64,000 bases of DNA from an uncultured Kordiimonas sp. (GCA_947500295.1 CANMRM010000001.1:1488001-1552000), one strand, 5' to 3'; numbered from the stretch's first letter, positions 26,534 to 35,959 are shown. The notes: generated by a model from the sequence alone, not told the origin. Made by a program: numbers and translations.

Positions 26534-28723
26534 ATTTTCGCTGATTGGCAGGGACCGTATTCGCTTTCCGCTCGCTGCGAAAATGGCGTTGGTCAGGGCA
26601 GGAATGACTGGCGGCAGTGACACTTCTCCGGTGCCTCGCGGCTCCGCATCACCGAAATCGACGATATGGACATCGACATCGGTCGGTGCTTCGTCAATTC
26701 TCATCTTGCGGTAGGTGTCGAAGTTGTTGCTGGTAACAAGCCCTTTATCAAGTATCCACTTTCCGTACTTGGCGGCACACAGGCCGTCCATGATGCCGCT
26801 TTCCACCTGAGCGCGGACACCAAGCGGGTTAACCGCAAGCCCACAATCGATGGCGCTGGTAACCTTCCGCACGCGGTAGTCGTTTTGACCAATCATTTCG
26901 ACCTCGACAACATGAGCGCAAACGCTGACAAATGTGTGATGCACAGCAATGCCCTGGCCACGGCCAACTGACATTTGTTTGCCAAAATCAGCTTCAGAGG
27001 CCGCTTTTTCAAGTACCGCGCGATAGCGTTCGAAAAATGTGTCCCGGTAGGGCCAGTTCACTGATTTTAACGACTCTTTCCGGCCGTAGAGTTTCAGTAA
27101 GGCTTCCAGCCGGTCCTGACCGGTTTCGGCGGCAACTTCATCCAGAAAGCTCTGGATTACCCATCCGGCCACATTGTGGTGAGGACCGCGCCATGCGCCG
27201 CGCGACACGCCGTTTGGTACTTGCAAAAATTCGCCTTTGTAGGTGTCGACAAGGCGTGCGGGATACTCTCGTGTGACGATGGCGGGAACTGTGTCTCCGG
27301 CTGCCTTCATGTGCCATGCGGTTATGTCACCATCAGAGTCGACGGCAGCACGGACGCGGTAAGCAACAAGCGAATTAACATAGTCTTGCTCCATCTCGTC
27401 TTCGCGGCTCCAGGTTACTTTGACCGTTTGGCCCGTGGCCTTGGAGAGAATTGCAGCCTCCATCACATAGTCTTCTTCAAACTTGCGACCGAAACCTGTG
27501 CCCATGCGGTAGTAGTGTGCGGTAACCTTGTCAGGGCTTATGCCAACGGCGTTGGTTACACCGTTGATGGCAGCATCCATAAACTGATGAGCAACCCAGA
27601 TTTCAGCGGCATCGTCGGTTACGCGTGCAATGCAACTGTGTGGCTCGATACAGGTGTGTGCCCAATGTGGATGAAAGTATGTCGCTTCAACTGTTTGGGC
27701 TGCAGCATCGAATGCAGCATCAAGATCACCGCCTTCAATTGACGTATTGAATTCACCATCATCGAGGGCATTCAGGCACTTTTGTCGCAATAGATCGGTG
27801 TCGTCTTCTTGTGACACAGAGCCATCCCACTCAATTTCGAGCAAAGCGGCCGCTTTTTTTGCCGACCACAGGTCCCGTGCAATGACAGCCACGCCTGCCG
27901 CGACCGTGCGATACGTGCTGAGGTCTTCTGGAATGCGCTGCATTTCAACAACATCAAGCACCCCGGCTACCTGCCGCGCCGCGCTGTCATCAAAGCGTTG
28001 AACCGAGCCGTTGAGATGGGGGCATCGCCGAATGGCGGCATGCACCATGTCGGGCACTTCCGCATCGATGCCGAAAATAGGTTTGCCGGTGACAATGGCT
28101 TTTCCGTGAACGTTTCGAGCGTCTTTGCCGATGACGGCGTGACGGTCCACTGGTTTCGGATCGACGCTATTTTCCTTAACTTCGTCACCGATAAACCGGG
28201 TACCTTCGATCAATTCCGAGTAGGGCAGAGCCCTCCCGGTAGCGGTTTCGATGACTTCGCCGTTTACTGCTGTAAGGGTACTGCGCGGAACCTGCCACTG
28301 CCTTGCCGCAGCTTCAAGCAGCAATGTCCGAGCGTAGGCCGCTGTGCGGCGAACCTCTGTCCAGATACGCATGGTGGAACCACTGCCGCCACCTCCCTGG
28401 TAAAAACGGCCAAAAACAGCGCGCCCTTCATCGTTAACGCGCCCCAGAAAAGGCATCAATTCAACGTCAACATCCTCAAGGCGGACATTAAGTTCTTCAG
28501 CTATCATCTGTGCTGCAGTGGTTTCCATGCCCTGTCCCATGTCAGGGATGGGAACACACAGGGTGATGCGACCGTCTGTGCCTATACGCAGGCAGGGTGT
28601 AACGTGGCCGCCTTCTGCCTCGTCATCTTGAGCCAGTACAAAAGGCGTCGATGAAAGTGCGATGGCCAATGTAGCGGTCGCTGCGCTGGATTTGAGAAAT
28701 AGCCGTCTGGACAGAGAATTCAT
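26528..28723 (-). CDS. Molybdopterin-binding large subunit of an IorB-type dehydrogenase
   Basis: Large subunit (731 residues) of a xanthine-oxidase-family enzyme resembling isoquinoline 1-oxidoreductase/aldehyde dehydrogenase large subunits. It begins with a Tat signal (SRRLFLKSSAA), so it is exported folded to the periplasm. Family segments include VPIPDMGQGMETTAAQMIAEEL, GTGFGRKFEEDY, RGAWRGPHHN and the C-terminal GTGEVSLPPVIPALTNAI with the conserved Glu near the Mo site. Start at 28723 is set by GGGGA and the Tat motif. It works with the 2Fe-2S protein encoded just upstream. Substrate (aldehyde or N-heterocycle) unknown. Confidence 0.9.
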   Translation of the reverse strand: MNSLSRRLFLKSSAATATLAIALSSTPFVLAQDDEAEGGHVTPCLRIGTDGRITLCVPIPDMGQGMETTAAQMIAEELNVRLEDVDVELMPFLGRVNDEGRAVFGRFYQGGGGSGSTMRIWTEVRRTAAYARTLLLEAAARQWQVPRSTLTAVNGEVIETATGRALPYSELIEGTRFIGDEVKENSVDPKPVDRHAVIGKDARNVHGKAIVTGKPIFGIDAEVPDMVHAAIRRCPHLNGSVQRFDDSAARQVAGVLDVVEMQRIPEDLSTYRTVAAGVAVIARDLWSAKKAAALLEIEWDGSVSQEDDTDLLRQKCLNALDDGEFNTSIEGGDLDAAFDAAAQTVEATYFHPHWAHTCIEPHSCIARVTDDAAEIWVAHQFMDAAINGVTNAVGISPDKVTAHYYRMGTGFGRKFEEDYVMEAAILSKATGQTVKVTWSREDEMEQDYVNSLVAYRVRAAVDSDGDITAWHMKAAGDTVPAIVTREYPARLVDTYKGEFLQVPNGVSRGAWRGPHHNVAGWVIQSFLDEVAAETGQDRLEALLKLYGRKESLKSVNWPYRDTFFERYRAVLEKAASEADFGKQMSVGRGQGIAVHHTFVSVCAHVVEVEMIGQNDYRVRKVTSAIDCGLAVNPLGVRAQVESGIMDGLCAAKYGKWILDKGLVTSNNFDTYRKMRIDEAPTDVDVHIVDFGDAEPRGTGEVSLPPVIPALTNAIFAASGKRIRSLPISENL

Positions 28724-28778
28724 CACTGTTCCCCTGTTGATTGGTCCTGGATTGATGAAGCCCTGCTGGGCAGTCGAA

Positions 28779-29246
28779 TTATGTTGCGGCCATCGACTCC
28801 GCAGCGCGCTTGATGGCTTTGCGGATCCGGAAATACGTCCCACACCGGCACAAGTTTGTTATGCCTGCATTGATGTCTTCGTCAGTGGGATTGGGTGTGT
28901 CTTTCAAAAAAGCAACGGTAGCCATGATTTGTCCCGCCTGACAATAGCCACACTGGGGGACATCCTCTTCGAGCCAGGCTTCCTGAACCGGATGCAGATT
29001 GTCGTCGCTGTCGGCCAGTCCTTCAATTGTCGTTATGCTCGCGCCGGCAAGGGAACCCATCGGCACCGAACAGCTGCGTACTGCGTCACCGTCCAGATGT
29101 ACTGTACACGCACCACACTGACCGATGCCACACCCGAACTTGGTGCCTTTCAGGCCTGCTTCTTCCCTTAAATGCCACAACAGCGGCATCTCTTCGTCAC
29201 CGTCAAAGGTCCGACCGACACCGTTTATGGTGAAAGATATTGCCAT
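28779..29246 (-). CDS. 2Fe-2S subunit of the IorAB-type molybdenum hydroxylase
   Basis: Small subunit (155 residues) with two [2Fe-2S] domains. The plant-ferredoxin-like cluster uses [10 protein letters not shown] and a later Cys (RSC); the helical domain has CGYCQAGQ and CRCGTY. It starts after a strong GGGGGAG ribosome site and is the promoter-proximal gene of the pair, 55 bases ahead of the large subunit. It carries electrons from the Mo site to an outside acceptor. No FAD subunit or cytochrome gene follows, as is typical for the IorAB type. Confidence 0.93.
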   Translation of the reverse strand: MAISFTINGVGRTFDGDEEMPLLWHLREEAGLKGTKFGCGIGQCGACTVHLDGDAVRSCSVPMGSLAGASITTIEGLADSDDNLHPVQEAWLEEDVPQCGYCQAGQIMATVAFLKDTPNPTDEDINAGITNLCRCGTYFRIRKAIKRAAESMAAT

Positions 29247-29411
29247 TTGCTCCCCCGATTAGTTCCTCACGCCCGCCTGCACGGCGAGGTATTGTTCTCC
29301 AATTTAAGGGAGAGGATACGTTATTTGATAACAGAAGTCTGTACCGCTCGTCCCATGCAAGCCACTGTTCGTCGCTAAGCGTTGCCAGGGCGGCATGTGA
29401 TGGACTGGCTG

Positions 29412-30776
29412 TTAGTAGGAATAGGCCTCAAAAATGCGGGATACGTCACCGCCCCAAGGGCCGTTTAAATCATCCAAAATCCGGTCGGCAGGTGTTTTGC
29501 CGCTTTCTGCGCTTTCCCAAAGCGCATTGAGAAAGCCCTGTTCGGTTTCACCGCTGGTTGACAGGCAAGCACGGTTTTTAAGTCCCAGGTCAGCGATCTC
29601 CAGCACGCGCTTGGCCAGTTCCTGAAAGTTTTCGCCCTGCACTTCGGTTGCGAGGCCCATTTTGGGCGCATCGTCCCGCATAGTTGTGATGTCTTCAAGG
29701 GACCATTTTTGGGTTAGGTCGAGCGCAGCAGCCTGGGCTTCCTCATCATACAGCAGGCCAACCCACAATGCCGGAAGCGCACACAGGCGTGACCAGGGGC
29801 CACCGTCCGCACCGCGCATCTCCAGGAAGGTTTTTAGCCTCACTTCCGGGAACAGGGTTGTCATATGATCTTTCCAGTCTTCCATGGTGGGGAGTTCCCC
29901 GGGCAGAGCAGGCAGCTCACCCTTCATGAAATCCCGGAAGCTCTGGCCCGCAGCATTAATGTATTTGCCGTCACGGCGGACAAAATACATCGGTACATCA
30001 AGAACGTGGTCGACCCAACGTTCGAAACCCATGCCTTCTTCAAACACAAACGGCAGCATGCCACACCGGTCCGGATCCGTGTCGGTCCAGACATGAGAGC
30101 GCAGGCTGCGCATGCCGTTCGGGCGTCCCTCTTTAAGGGGCGAATTGGCAAACAGGGCAGTGGCCAGGGGCTGGAGCGCAAGGCTGATCCGGAATTTGTC
30201 CACCATGTCCTGTTCGCTTGCAAAATCCAAGTTTACCTGAACCGTGCAAGTGCGCAACATCATGTCGAGCCCCATGGTGCCAACAGTAGGCATGTAAGCG
30301 CGCATGATATCATAGCGGGCTTTGGGCATCACCGGAATGTCTTCGCGCTTTGCTGTTGGGTGAAACCCAAGGCCAAGAAAACCAATGTTCAATTCTTCGC
30401 CAATTTCTTTCGCCATACGAAGATGGGAAGTCGTTTCGTTGCAGGTTTGGTGGATGGTTTCCAGCGGCGCACCGGAAAGCTCGAACTGGCCACCGGGCTC
30501 AAGTGTTACGGAAGCGCCATCTTTCAGGCCGGCAATAATGAAACCGTTTTCTTCAACAGGTTCCCAGCCGCGCGCAACGAAAGCTTGCAACACGTCGCGA
30601 ATGCCGGGCTTGCCATTTTCGCCAGCATAAGACAGCGGGCCATTATCCCTGCGGTGAAAAATGAATTTTTCGTGCTCCGACCCAATACGCCAACTTGATC
30701 TGTCGGGTTTGCATCCGGTTTCAAGAAACTCAACAAGCTGAGTTTTATTGGCGATCACGGTGTTGTCGCTTGGCAT
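29412..30776 (-). CDS. gshA: Glutamate-cysteine ligase, plant/alphaproteobacterial type
   Basis: First enzyme of glutathione synthesis (454 residues with this start). It belongs to the plant-type GCL group: SWRIGSEHEKF near the N-terminus (substrate/ATP site), TLEPGGQFELSGAPLETIHQTC, TCTVQVNLDFASE and the late EMRGADGGPW motif. Start at ATG 30776 after AGGGA; an upstream ATG at 30842 adds 22 atypical residues. It lies 121 bases downstream of the cysteine dioxygenase gene on the same strand, so two enzymes competing for cysteine are adjacent. Confidence 0.95.
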   Translation of the reverse strand: MPSDNTVIANKTQLVEFLETGCKPDRSSWRIGSEHEKFIFHRRDNGPLSYAGENGKPGIRDVLQAFVARGWEPVEENGFIIAGLKDGASVTLEPGGQFELSGAPLETIHQTCNETTSHLRMAKEIGEELNIGFLGLGFHPTAKREDIPVMPKARYDIMRAYMPTVGTMGLDMMLRTCTVQVNLDFASEQDMVDKFRISLALQPLATALFANSPLKEGRPNGMRSLRSHVWTDTDPDRCGMLPFVFEEGMGFERWVDHVLDVPMYFVRRDGKYINAAGQSFRDFMKGELPALPGELPTMEDWKDHMTTLFPEVRLKTFLEMRGADGGPWSRLCALPALWVGLLYDEEAQAAALDLTQKWSLEDITTMRDDAPKMGLATEVQGENFQELAKRVLEIADLGLKNRACLSTSGETEQGFLNALWESAESGKTPADRILDDLNGPWGGDVSRIFEAYSY

Positions 30777-30897
30777 AAAGTCGAAGTCCCTGCTCTTCGG
30801 TATTGCCCGAAGGTAGGGTCTGGGTTGGGTGCTTTCAAGCAAGTTAAAGTGTTTTCACGGCTATGTGAGCTTATCCGCGTTCAGTCGACTGCAGGAT

Positions 30898-31455
30898 TTA
30901 GTGCTGATACCACTTGTTCAGGCCCTCGGGCTCGTCCTCCAGGTCCATCCCGTATATGTGAAGGGTGGTTGCTGGCGTTTGGGTCGGGTTGAATATCCGG
31001 TGAATGCCGCAGGGGTCAGGGTCTACCGTTGCGACAGTACCGGGTCCGGCCAGAAGCTTGCCTGTTGATACAAGGCAGGGCGCTTCGGGCACACAAGGCT
31101 CGCTGTCATCAGCGCGGTGCGCAAACGTTTCACAGCCAACTTCGCCCTCAAGAACGCCGACACACCCCCAGGCGTTATGTCCGTGGATCGGGGTGCATGC
31201 GCCCGGCAACCAGCGCAATACCATCACGCTGAACCGGCCATCGGGGTCTGTGTGCAAAAGCTGCCGGGCATAGCCATGCTCGTTCACCATATTTTCGGCA
31301 GGTGGCATTGTATTCACATGGGGCAGGGCAAGGCGCAGCAGGCTTGCGACAGCTGGGCGATGATTACAGCAGTCGAGCTCACGCGTGATCGCGCCAGCTT
31401 CCTGGATCAATTTTGACAATTGCGTACCGTTTCTGAAACAAAATGCTCCGTCCAT
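30898..31455 (-). CDS. Cysteine dioxygenase (cupin)
   Basis: Non-haem iron thiol dioxygenase, 185 residues, converting cysteine to cysteine sulfinate. Ligands are His91 and His93 (PIHGHNAWGC) and His152 (GIHRIF). Arg64 (YARQLL) is in place to bind substrate carboxylate. Cys98 sits at the position of the mammalian cross-link Cys93, and Tyr168 (LHIYGMD) at that of Tyr157, a pair usually incomplete in bacterial enzymes (Gly replaces Cys). Start at ATG 31455; a TTG at 31473 is possible. 3-mercaptopropionate dioxygenase is an alternative specificity, though Arg64 favours cysteine. Confidence 0.85.
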   Translation of the reverse strand: MDGAFCFRNGTQLSKLIQEAGAITRELDCCNHRPAVASLLRLALPHVNTMPPAENMVNEHGYARQLLHTDPDGRFSVMVLRWLPGACTPIHGHNAWGCVGVLEGEVGCETFAHRADDSEPCVPEAPCLVSTGKLLAGPGTVATVDPDPCGIHRIFNPTQTPATTLHIYGMDLEDEPEGLNKWYQH

Positions 31456-31619
31456 GATGAATAATAGTCCCAACTAGCTAAATTAACCACTTAATATAGG
31501 TCAAAATACCACTATGGAGCTGAAAAGTATTTTCTAAGTTTCGGTTAGATGGGGATTTATTGGAATTTCTTACTACTCTCGAAGGTAGCAAGAAAAAAAT
31601 ACCCTAAAGCAAGACGAGG

Positions 31620-32351
31620 TTACCAATCACCCAGTGCAGACTGCCAGATGCTGATGGCCGCCATGGCGGCGGTGTCGGCACGAAGAACACGCGGACCAAG
31701 TGATACGGTGACGCAGTCGGGCTTTGCTTTTATCAGTTCGCGTTCTCTGTCGTCGAACCCGCCCTCCGGACCAATAAGGATCGCCCATGCTCCGGCGGCT
31801 GATTTGTCACATGCGGCTTGCAGCGCTGCGTGCGCTGGCTCGCCGGAAAGTTCTTCATCGCAGAACATGATGCGCCGGCCTTCGGGCCAGTTGGCGAGAC
31901 ACTGTTCCAGCTTCACTGTTTCACCGATGTCGGGAACCGTCAGGCGCTCGCACTGCTCGGCTGCTTCAATGGCATTTGCTTTCATCCGGTCCGTGTTTAC
32001 GCGATCAACGATGGTGCGCCTGGTTATAACCGGGGTTAAATTGGAGACACCAAGTTCCGTCGCTTTTTGAGCGATGAAGTCCAGTCGGGCTTTCTTAATC
32101 GGGGCAAATACAAGCCAGAGATCCGGCTCGGCCTGTTGCTCCCGCGTTTGCTCGTGGATGCGTAGATGAACGATTCTTTTTTCCAAAGCGCCAATGGTTG
32201 CGGCCCACTCGCCGTCGCGGCCGTTGAAGAGGGATACCGTGTCACCGACTTTACGGCGCATGACATTGGCGAGGTAATGAGACTGCTCACGGGACAATGC
32301 TACTAGAGCATCCTGTTTCAGGTCATTTTCTAGAAAAAGGCGGACTGACAT
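31620..32351 (-). CDS. rsmE: 16S rRNA (uracil1498-N3)-methyltransferase
   Basis: SPOUT-class methyltransferase, 243 residues. N-terminal PUA-like part contains LSREQSHYLANVMRRKVGD; the C-terminal knot has the family-defining IGPEGGFDDRE and VSLGPRVLRADTAAMAAI. Start at ATG 32351, where the family begins (SVRLFLEND); a frame from 32462 would overlap the divergent ubiA start. The gap to ubiA is 89 bases, so the two share a divergent promoter region. Confidence 0.97.
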   Translation of the reverse strand: MSVRLFLENDLKQDALVALSREQSHYLANVMRRKVGDTVSLFNGRDGEWAATIGALEKRIVHLRIHEQTREQQAEPDLWLVFAPIKKARLDFIAQKATELGVSNLTPVITRRTIVDRVNTDRMKANAIEAAEQCERLTVPDIGETVKLEQCLANWPEGRRIMFCDEELSGEPAHAALQAACDKSAAGAWAILIGPEGGFDDRERELIKAKPDCVTVSLGPRVLRADTAAMAAISIWQSALGDW

Positions 32352-32440
32352 TTTTTCAGACTTCGGCTTCAATTGGAATTGCACGATATCCTGCTTACTG
32401 CGATACCTGTAAAAGGCAAACGGCTTTTTAAGGTGGCGAT

Positions 32441-33382
32441 GTGAAGTCAGGCGTAAAAGCAAAAGTGGAAAAAACGGCAGACGCTGTCACTGGCAGCTGG
32501 GTTTACCGGCGCGCACCGGCGGCTTTGCAGCCTTATCTTAAGCTCGCCCGGCTCGACCGGCCCGTGGGAACATGGCTCCTTTTATGGCCTTGCCTGTGGT
32601 CGATGGCGTTGTCAATCGCGGGCTATAGCCTGCTTGAGCTTGGATATGTTGCACTGTTGTTCGCTATCGGTGCGCTGGTGATGCGGGGCGCCGGTTGCAC
32701 TTACAATGATATTGTTGACGCCGGCATAGACGAGAAAGTTGAACGCACACGGTCGCGCCCCATCCCATCCGGTGAGGTGACGAAGCGGCAAGCCTGGCTA
32801 TTCCTGATCCTGCAATGTCTGATCGGGTTTATCGTATTGCTGCAATTCAACGATTTTACCATCTATCTGGGCCTTGGGTCTTTGGCTCTGGTGGCCGCCT
32901 ATCCATTTATGAAACGCATCACCGGTTGGCCGCAAGCCTGGCTGGGGCTCACGTTTAACTGGGGCGCTTTGATGGGGTGGGCTGCTCTTGATGCGAGCCT
33001 CAGTCCTGCGGCGCTCGTGCTTTATGCGGCCTGCGTGTTCTGGACGCTCGGGTATGACACTATTTACGCTCATCAGGACAAGGAAGATGATGCGTTGATT
33101 GACATCGGGTCGACTGCCCTGACGCTCGGCGAAAAAACCAAGCCTGCACTCTGGGTGTTCTATAGTTTGTTTTTTATTGGCCTTGTGGGTGCGGGAACGC
33201 TTGCAAATCTTGGCTTAATCTTCTATCTCGGCTGCGCAATTGTGGGTTCGCAGCTTGTTGCACAGATTCGGACAGTGAATTTGGATGACCCACAGGCCTG
33301 TTTGACGGTGTTCAGGTCAAATACCGAGTTTGGTGGCATCGTGCTTCTGGTCATTATTCTCGGGCATTATGCCGTTTGGTAA
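32441..33382 (+). CDS. ubiA: 4-hydroxybenzoate polyprenyltransferase
   Basis: Inner-membrane prenyltransferase of ubiquinone synthesis, 313 residues and about nine helices. It has the first Asp-rich motif NDIVDAGIDEKVERTRSRP and second motif YDTIYAHQDKEDD, both binding prenyl diphosphate through Mg. LARLDRPVGTWLLLWPCLWS near the N-terminus is typical for UbiA. The start codon is GTG with AAGGTGG ahead. Its stop is 37 bases before the pyrophosphatase start, so the two may be co-transcribed. Confidence 0.96.
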   Translation: MKSGVKAKVEKTADAVTGSWVYRRAPAALQPYLKLARLDRPVGTWLLLWPCLWSMALSIAGYSLLELGYVALLFAIGALVMRGAGCTYNDIVDAGIDEKVERTRSRPIPSGEVTKRQAWLFLILQCLIGFIVLLQFNDFTIYLGLGSLALVAAYPFMKRITGWPQAWLGLTFNWGALMGWAALDASLSPAALVLYAACVFWTLGYDTIYAHQDKEDDALIDIGSTALTLGEKTKPALWVFYSLFFIGLVGAGTLANLGLIFYLGCAIVGSQLVAQIRTVNLDDPQACLTVFRSNTEFGGIVLLVIILGHYAVW

Positions 33383-33419
33383 CAAGTATCGTGTAAAAGC
33401 GCCATCAAGGACAAGATTG

Positions 33420-33953
33420 GTGAATATTAGTAAGATTTCTGTCGGTGAAAACCCACCCTGGGACGTCAATGTCATTATTGAGGTGCCTGCTGGCACGGAA
33501 CCCGTAAAGTATGAGCTCGATAAAGAGTCGGGCGCGTTGTTTGTGGACCGCATCATGCACACCAGTATGCGGTATCCCTGCAACTATGGTTTCATTCCCC
33601 ATACCCTCGCAGACGATGGCGACCCGGTGGATGTGATCCTGGCCAATCACACACCAATAATGCCCGGTGCCGTTGTGCGCTGTCGCCCCCTGGGTGTGCT
33701 CGTGATGGAAGATGAGGCTGGCATGGATGAGAAACTCCTGATGGTGCCCGTTGACAAACTACATCCCTTCCACCGTGAAGTGCAGAGCTATGAAGAACTG
33801 CCCAATATCTTCCTCGATCAGATTTCCCATTTTTTCGAGCATTACAAAGACCTCGAAGTTGGCAAGTGGGTAAAAATTAAAGGCTGGGAAAGCGCTGAAA
33901 AAGCTGCAGCCTTAATCGAAGAAGGCATCAAGGCAGAAGCTGGTGCGAAATAG
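33420..33953 (+). CDS. ppa: Inorganic pyrophosphatase, family I
   Basis: Cytoplasmic enzyme that hydrolyses pyrophosphate, 177 residues. The Mg-binding signature DDGDPVDVILA is present, with VIIEVPAGTEPVKYELDKESG and RFMHT-like IMHTSMRYPCNYGFIPHT. Start is GTG 33420 preceded by AAGGA at 7 bases; this gives the normal family N-terminus (ISVGENPPWDVNV). It is followed by a clear terminator. Confidence 0.97.
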   Translation: MNISKISVGENPPWDVNVIIEVPAGTEPVKYELDKESGALFVDRIMHTSMRYPCNYGFIPHTLADDGDPVDVILANHTPIMPGAVVRCRPLGVLVMEDEAGMDEKLLMVPVDKLHPFHREVQSYEELPNIFLDQISHFFEHYKDLEVGKWVKIKGWESAEKAAALIEEGIKAEAGAK

Positions 33954-33976
33954 GCTCGCATAGCATGGCAATACAT

Positions 33977-34006
33977 AGGCGTCCGCTCCGCGGGCGCCTT
34001 TTTTTG
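33977..34006 (+). terminator. Rho-independent terminator after ppa
   Basis: AGGCGTCCG/CGGGCGCCT stem with one T-G wobble (about 33977-33985 and 33991-33999), loop CTCCG-type, followed by seven Ts. Confidence 0.85.
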
Positions 34007-34146
34007 TGTTCAACCAATTCCTGCGCCGGATGAGCTCATGTCGGCACAGAAAAATTAAAAAGGCCCGATTTATTCCTCATATTCATCTTGTAGGCATTGG
34101 TGGAATTCCAAAGACTTTCCATGACTAAAGCAACTTGGAGATGGTG

Positions 34147-35313
34147 ATGAGGAACACAGTATACGCTGCCTTTACAATGATTTTCCTGGGCTTTCAAAAC
34201 CCAGCCCAGGCGCAAGTGCAGGATAAAAAGCATGTCGACGAGCTGGTTGGCCAGTTTGTAGAGCAGCATGAACTGCCGGGCCTCGGTCTCGCGATAATCA
34301 AGAAAGGTGAGGTCGTCTACCAGAATACATTTGGATATCGGGAAGTGGAGACCCAAACGCCGCTTGATGCAGACACCGTTATGTACGGTGCATCACTGAC
34401 AAAGTTTGTTTTCTCTGCTCTGGTTATGGAGCTTGCATATGAAGGGCGCCTGGATATTGATGCTTCTATCGCGACGCTATTGCCAAAGCCTTTGCCTGGC
34501 TACCCACGCTATGCCGATCTTGAAGGGGACGAGCGCTGGCGTGACCTGACACTCAGGCGCCTGCTGGCCCATCAGTCTGGATTTCCGAATTTCCGCTTTT
34601 TTCCGCCCAACAGTGACTTTGACCCTGATGCCAAGCTTGCTTTTGTTTTTGATCCTGGCGTTCGCTACGGCTATTCTGGGGAAGGCTACTATGTTGCCCA
34701 GCTGGTTGTTGAGGAAGCGCTCGGTATCAAGACCGGGCCAGAACTGCAGAAGCGGTTTTTTGATCCGCTCAAAATGACCCGCACGAGCCTGACGTGGCGG
34801 GACGATTTTCGGCCTAACTTTGCTCAGGGCTATACCGTTGACGGCGAAAACAAAGGCCACAACATGCAGTCCAATGTCAGAGCTGCCGGCTCCATGGATA
34901 CCACACTCCATGATTTTTCCCGTTGGGTCGCCGCCTTTATGACCGGTGATCTGATCCCACCTGAGGCAATGAGTGAACTCTTCCGACCCGGTTTGCCGAT
35001 CACTTCCATGCGTCAGTTTCCCCCTTGGGATCCAACCGATAATCCAGCCAATAAAAAGGCATCGCTGGCAGCCGGCATCGGGGTAGAGACCTTCAAAGGG
35101 CCTCGAGGTCACGGTTTTTTGAAAGGCGGCCACAATGACAAAACGGACAATATGCTCCTGTGTCTGACGGAGCAGGATGAATGCATACTGTTGTTGATGA
35201 ATACAGCCAAGGGAGACCAGGTCTTCCCGCAAATTATTGAGGAACTGGTTGGCCCAACCGGCTTTCCATGGGGCTGGAAGTATTCAAGCCTATCGCTCGA
35301 GATGGATAACTGA
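34147..35313 (+). CDS. Secreted serine hydrolase, class C beta-lactamase-like
   Basis: 388-residue protein with a signal peptide (about 1-22, ending PAQAQ). The catalytic SxxK is SLTK (Ser83, Lys86); a YSG triad replaces the more common YxN (GYSGEGYYVAQ) and a HGFLKGGHND segment stands in for the KTG box. Such proteins are usually peptidases or esterases rather than true beta-lactamases. Start at the third ATG-like codon (34147), which has GGAG six bases ahead. It is followed after 166 bases by a truncated globin gene. Confidence 0.85.
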   Translation: MRNTVYAAFTMIFLGFQNPAQAQVQDKKHVDELVGQFVEQHELPGLGLAIIKKGEVVYQNTFGYREVETQTPLDADTVMYGASLTKFVFSALVMELAYEGRLDIDASIATLLPKPLPGYPRYADLEGDERWRDLTLRRLLAHQSGFPNFRFFPPNSDFDPDAKLAFVFDPGVRYGYSGEGYYVAQLVVEEALGIKTGPELQKRFFDPLKMTRTSLTWRDDFRPNFAQGYTVDGENKGHNMQSNVRAAGSMDTTLHDFSRWVAAFMTGDLIPPEAMSELFRPGLPITSMRQFPPWDPTDNPANKKASLAAGIGVETFKGPRGHGFLKGGHNDKTDNMLLCLTEQDECILLLMNTAKGDQVFPQIIEELVGPTGFPWGWKYSSLSLEMDN

Positions 35314-35479
35314 CACCGAAACACTGGCGTCCCGAAACGCTGACCTGAGGATGCAGCCTGCGTTCTCGGGTCAGTTTGCCGAGTGCGCTATGCTGGCCAT
35401 TGTCTGGCAGGAAAATATTAAGGGTTGTCGTGTGACAGTTGCCTCTGCCGCTTGGGGGGCAAGCAGGAAGACTGGCTCT

Positions 35480-35845
35480 ATGACAATATATGAAGAAATA
35501 GGCGGCGCCGACGCGGTCAATGCAGCGGTGGACATTTTTTATGAAAAGGTTCTTGGCGATCCGCTTTTGACACCGTTTTTTGAAAACGTTGAAATGGGTG
35601 GGCAGAATCGTAAACAACGCGCTTTTTTCACGGTTTTATTCAAGGGGGAAAGCGATGGTGCAGAAGCCTATATGCGCCGTTCACATGCATCTCTGGTGAG
35701 AGACCGTGGTTTATCGGATGAACATTTTGGTGCAGTTGCGACGCACCTCAACGCAACATTGGATGAATTGCAGGTGCCTGATCATTTGATTTCGCAAATC
35801 ATGGGTGCAGCCGCCGGACTAAAAAACGCTGTCCTTAACCGATAG
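35480..35845 (+). CDS. Group 1 truncated haemoglobin
   Basis: Two-over-two globin, 121 residues, begins TIYEEIGGADAVNAAVDIFYEKVLGDPLL (quoted motif YEEIGG), typical of group 1 (TrHbN). The proximal His is in MRRSHASLV. The distal region has FFENVEMGGQ and a B10 Tyr (FYEKV). Likely roles are NO or oxygen chemistry. Start at 35480 chosen over an upstream frame that would overlap the serine hydrolase; AGGAAG lies ahead. Confidence 0.9.
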   Translation: MTIYEEIGGADAVNAAVDIFYEKVLGDPLLTPFFENVEMGGQNRKQRAFFTVLFKGESDGAEAYMRRSHASLVRDRGLSDEHFGAVATHLNATLDELQVPDHLISQIMGAAAGLKNAVLNR

Positions 35846-35930
35846 TGGTTTCACCCCGGCGTCGCCTCAATCCTCGGTCTGAATGTGAGCGTTTGATGTG
35901 TCTGCTAGCGGTGCGGTGAAAGTCTGTAAA

Positions 35931-35959
35931 AAAAAGCCCGGCGGGGGGCCGGGCTTTTG
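35931..35959. terminator. Bidirectional terminator between globin and VOC genes
   Basis: Perfect 8-bp stem AGCCCGGC/GCCGGGCT (35935-35942 and 35948-35955), loop GGGGG, flanked by a long A tract on the left and TTTT on the right. It serves the globin gene on plus and the VOC gene on minus. Confidence 0.85.

Noticed and set aside
27176-28654. Plus-strand open frames across the molybdenum hydroxylase gene
   Set aside because: They overlap a conserved gene completely on the opposite strand and have no recognisable motif.
34147-35313. True beta-lactamase (antibiotic resistance)
   Set aside because: The YxN and KTG boxes are altered (YSG and GGH type), as in peptidase/esterase members; resistance is not supported.
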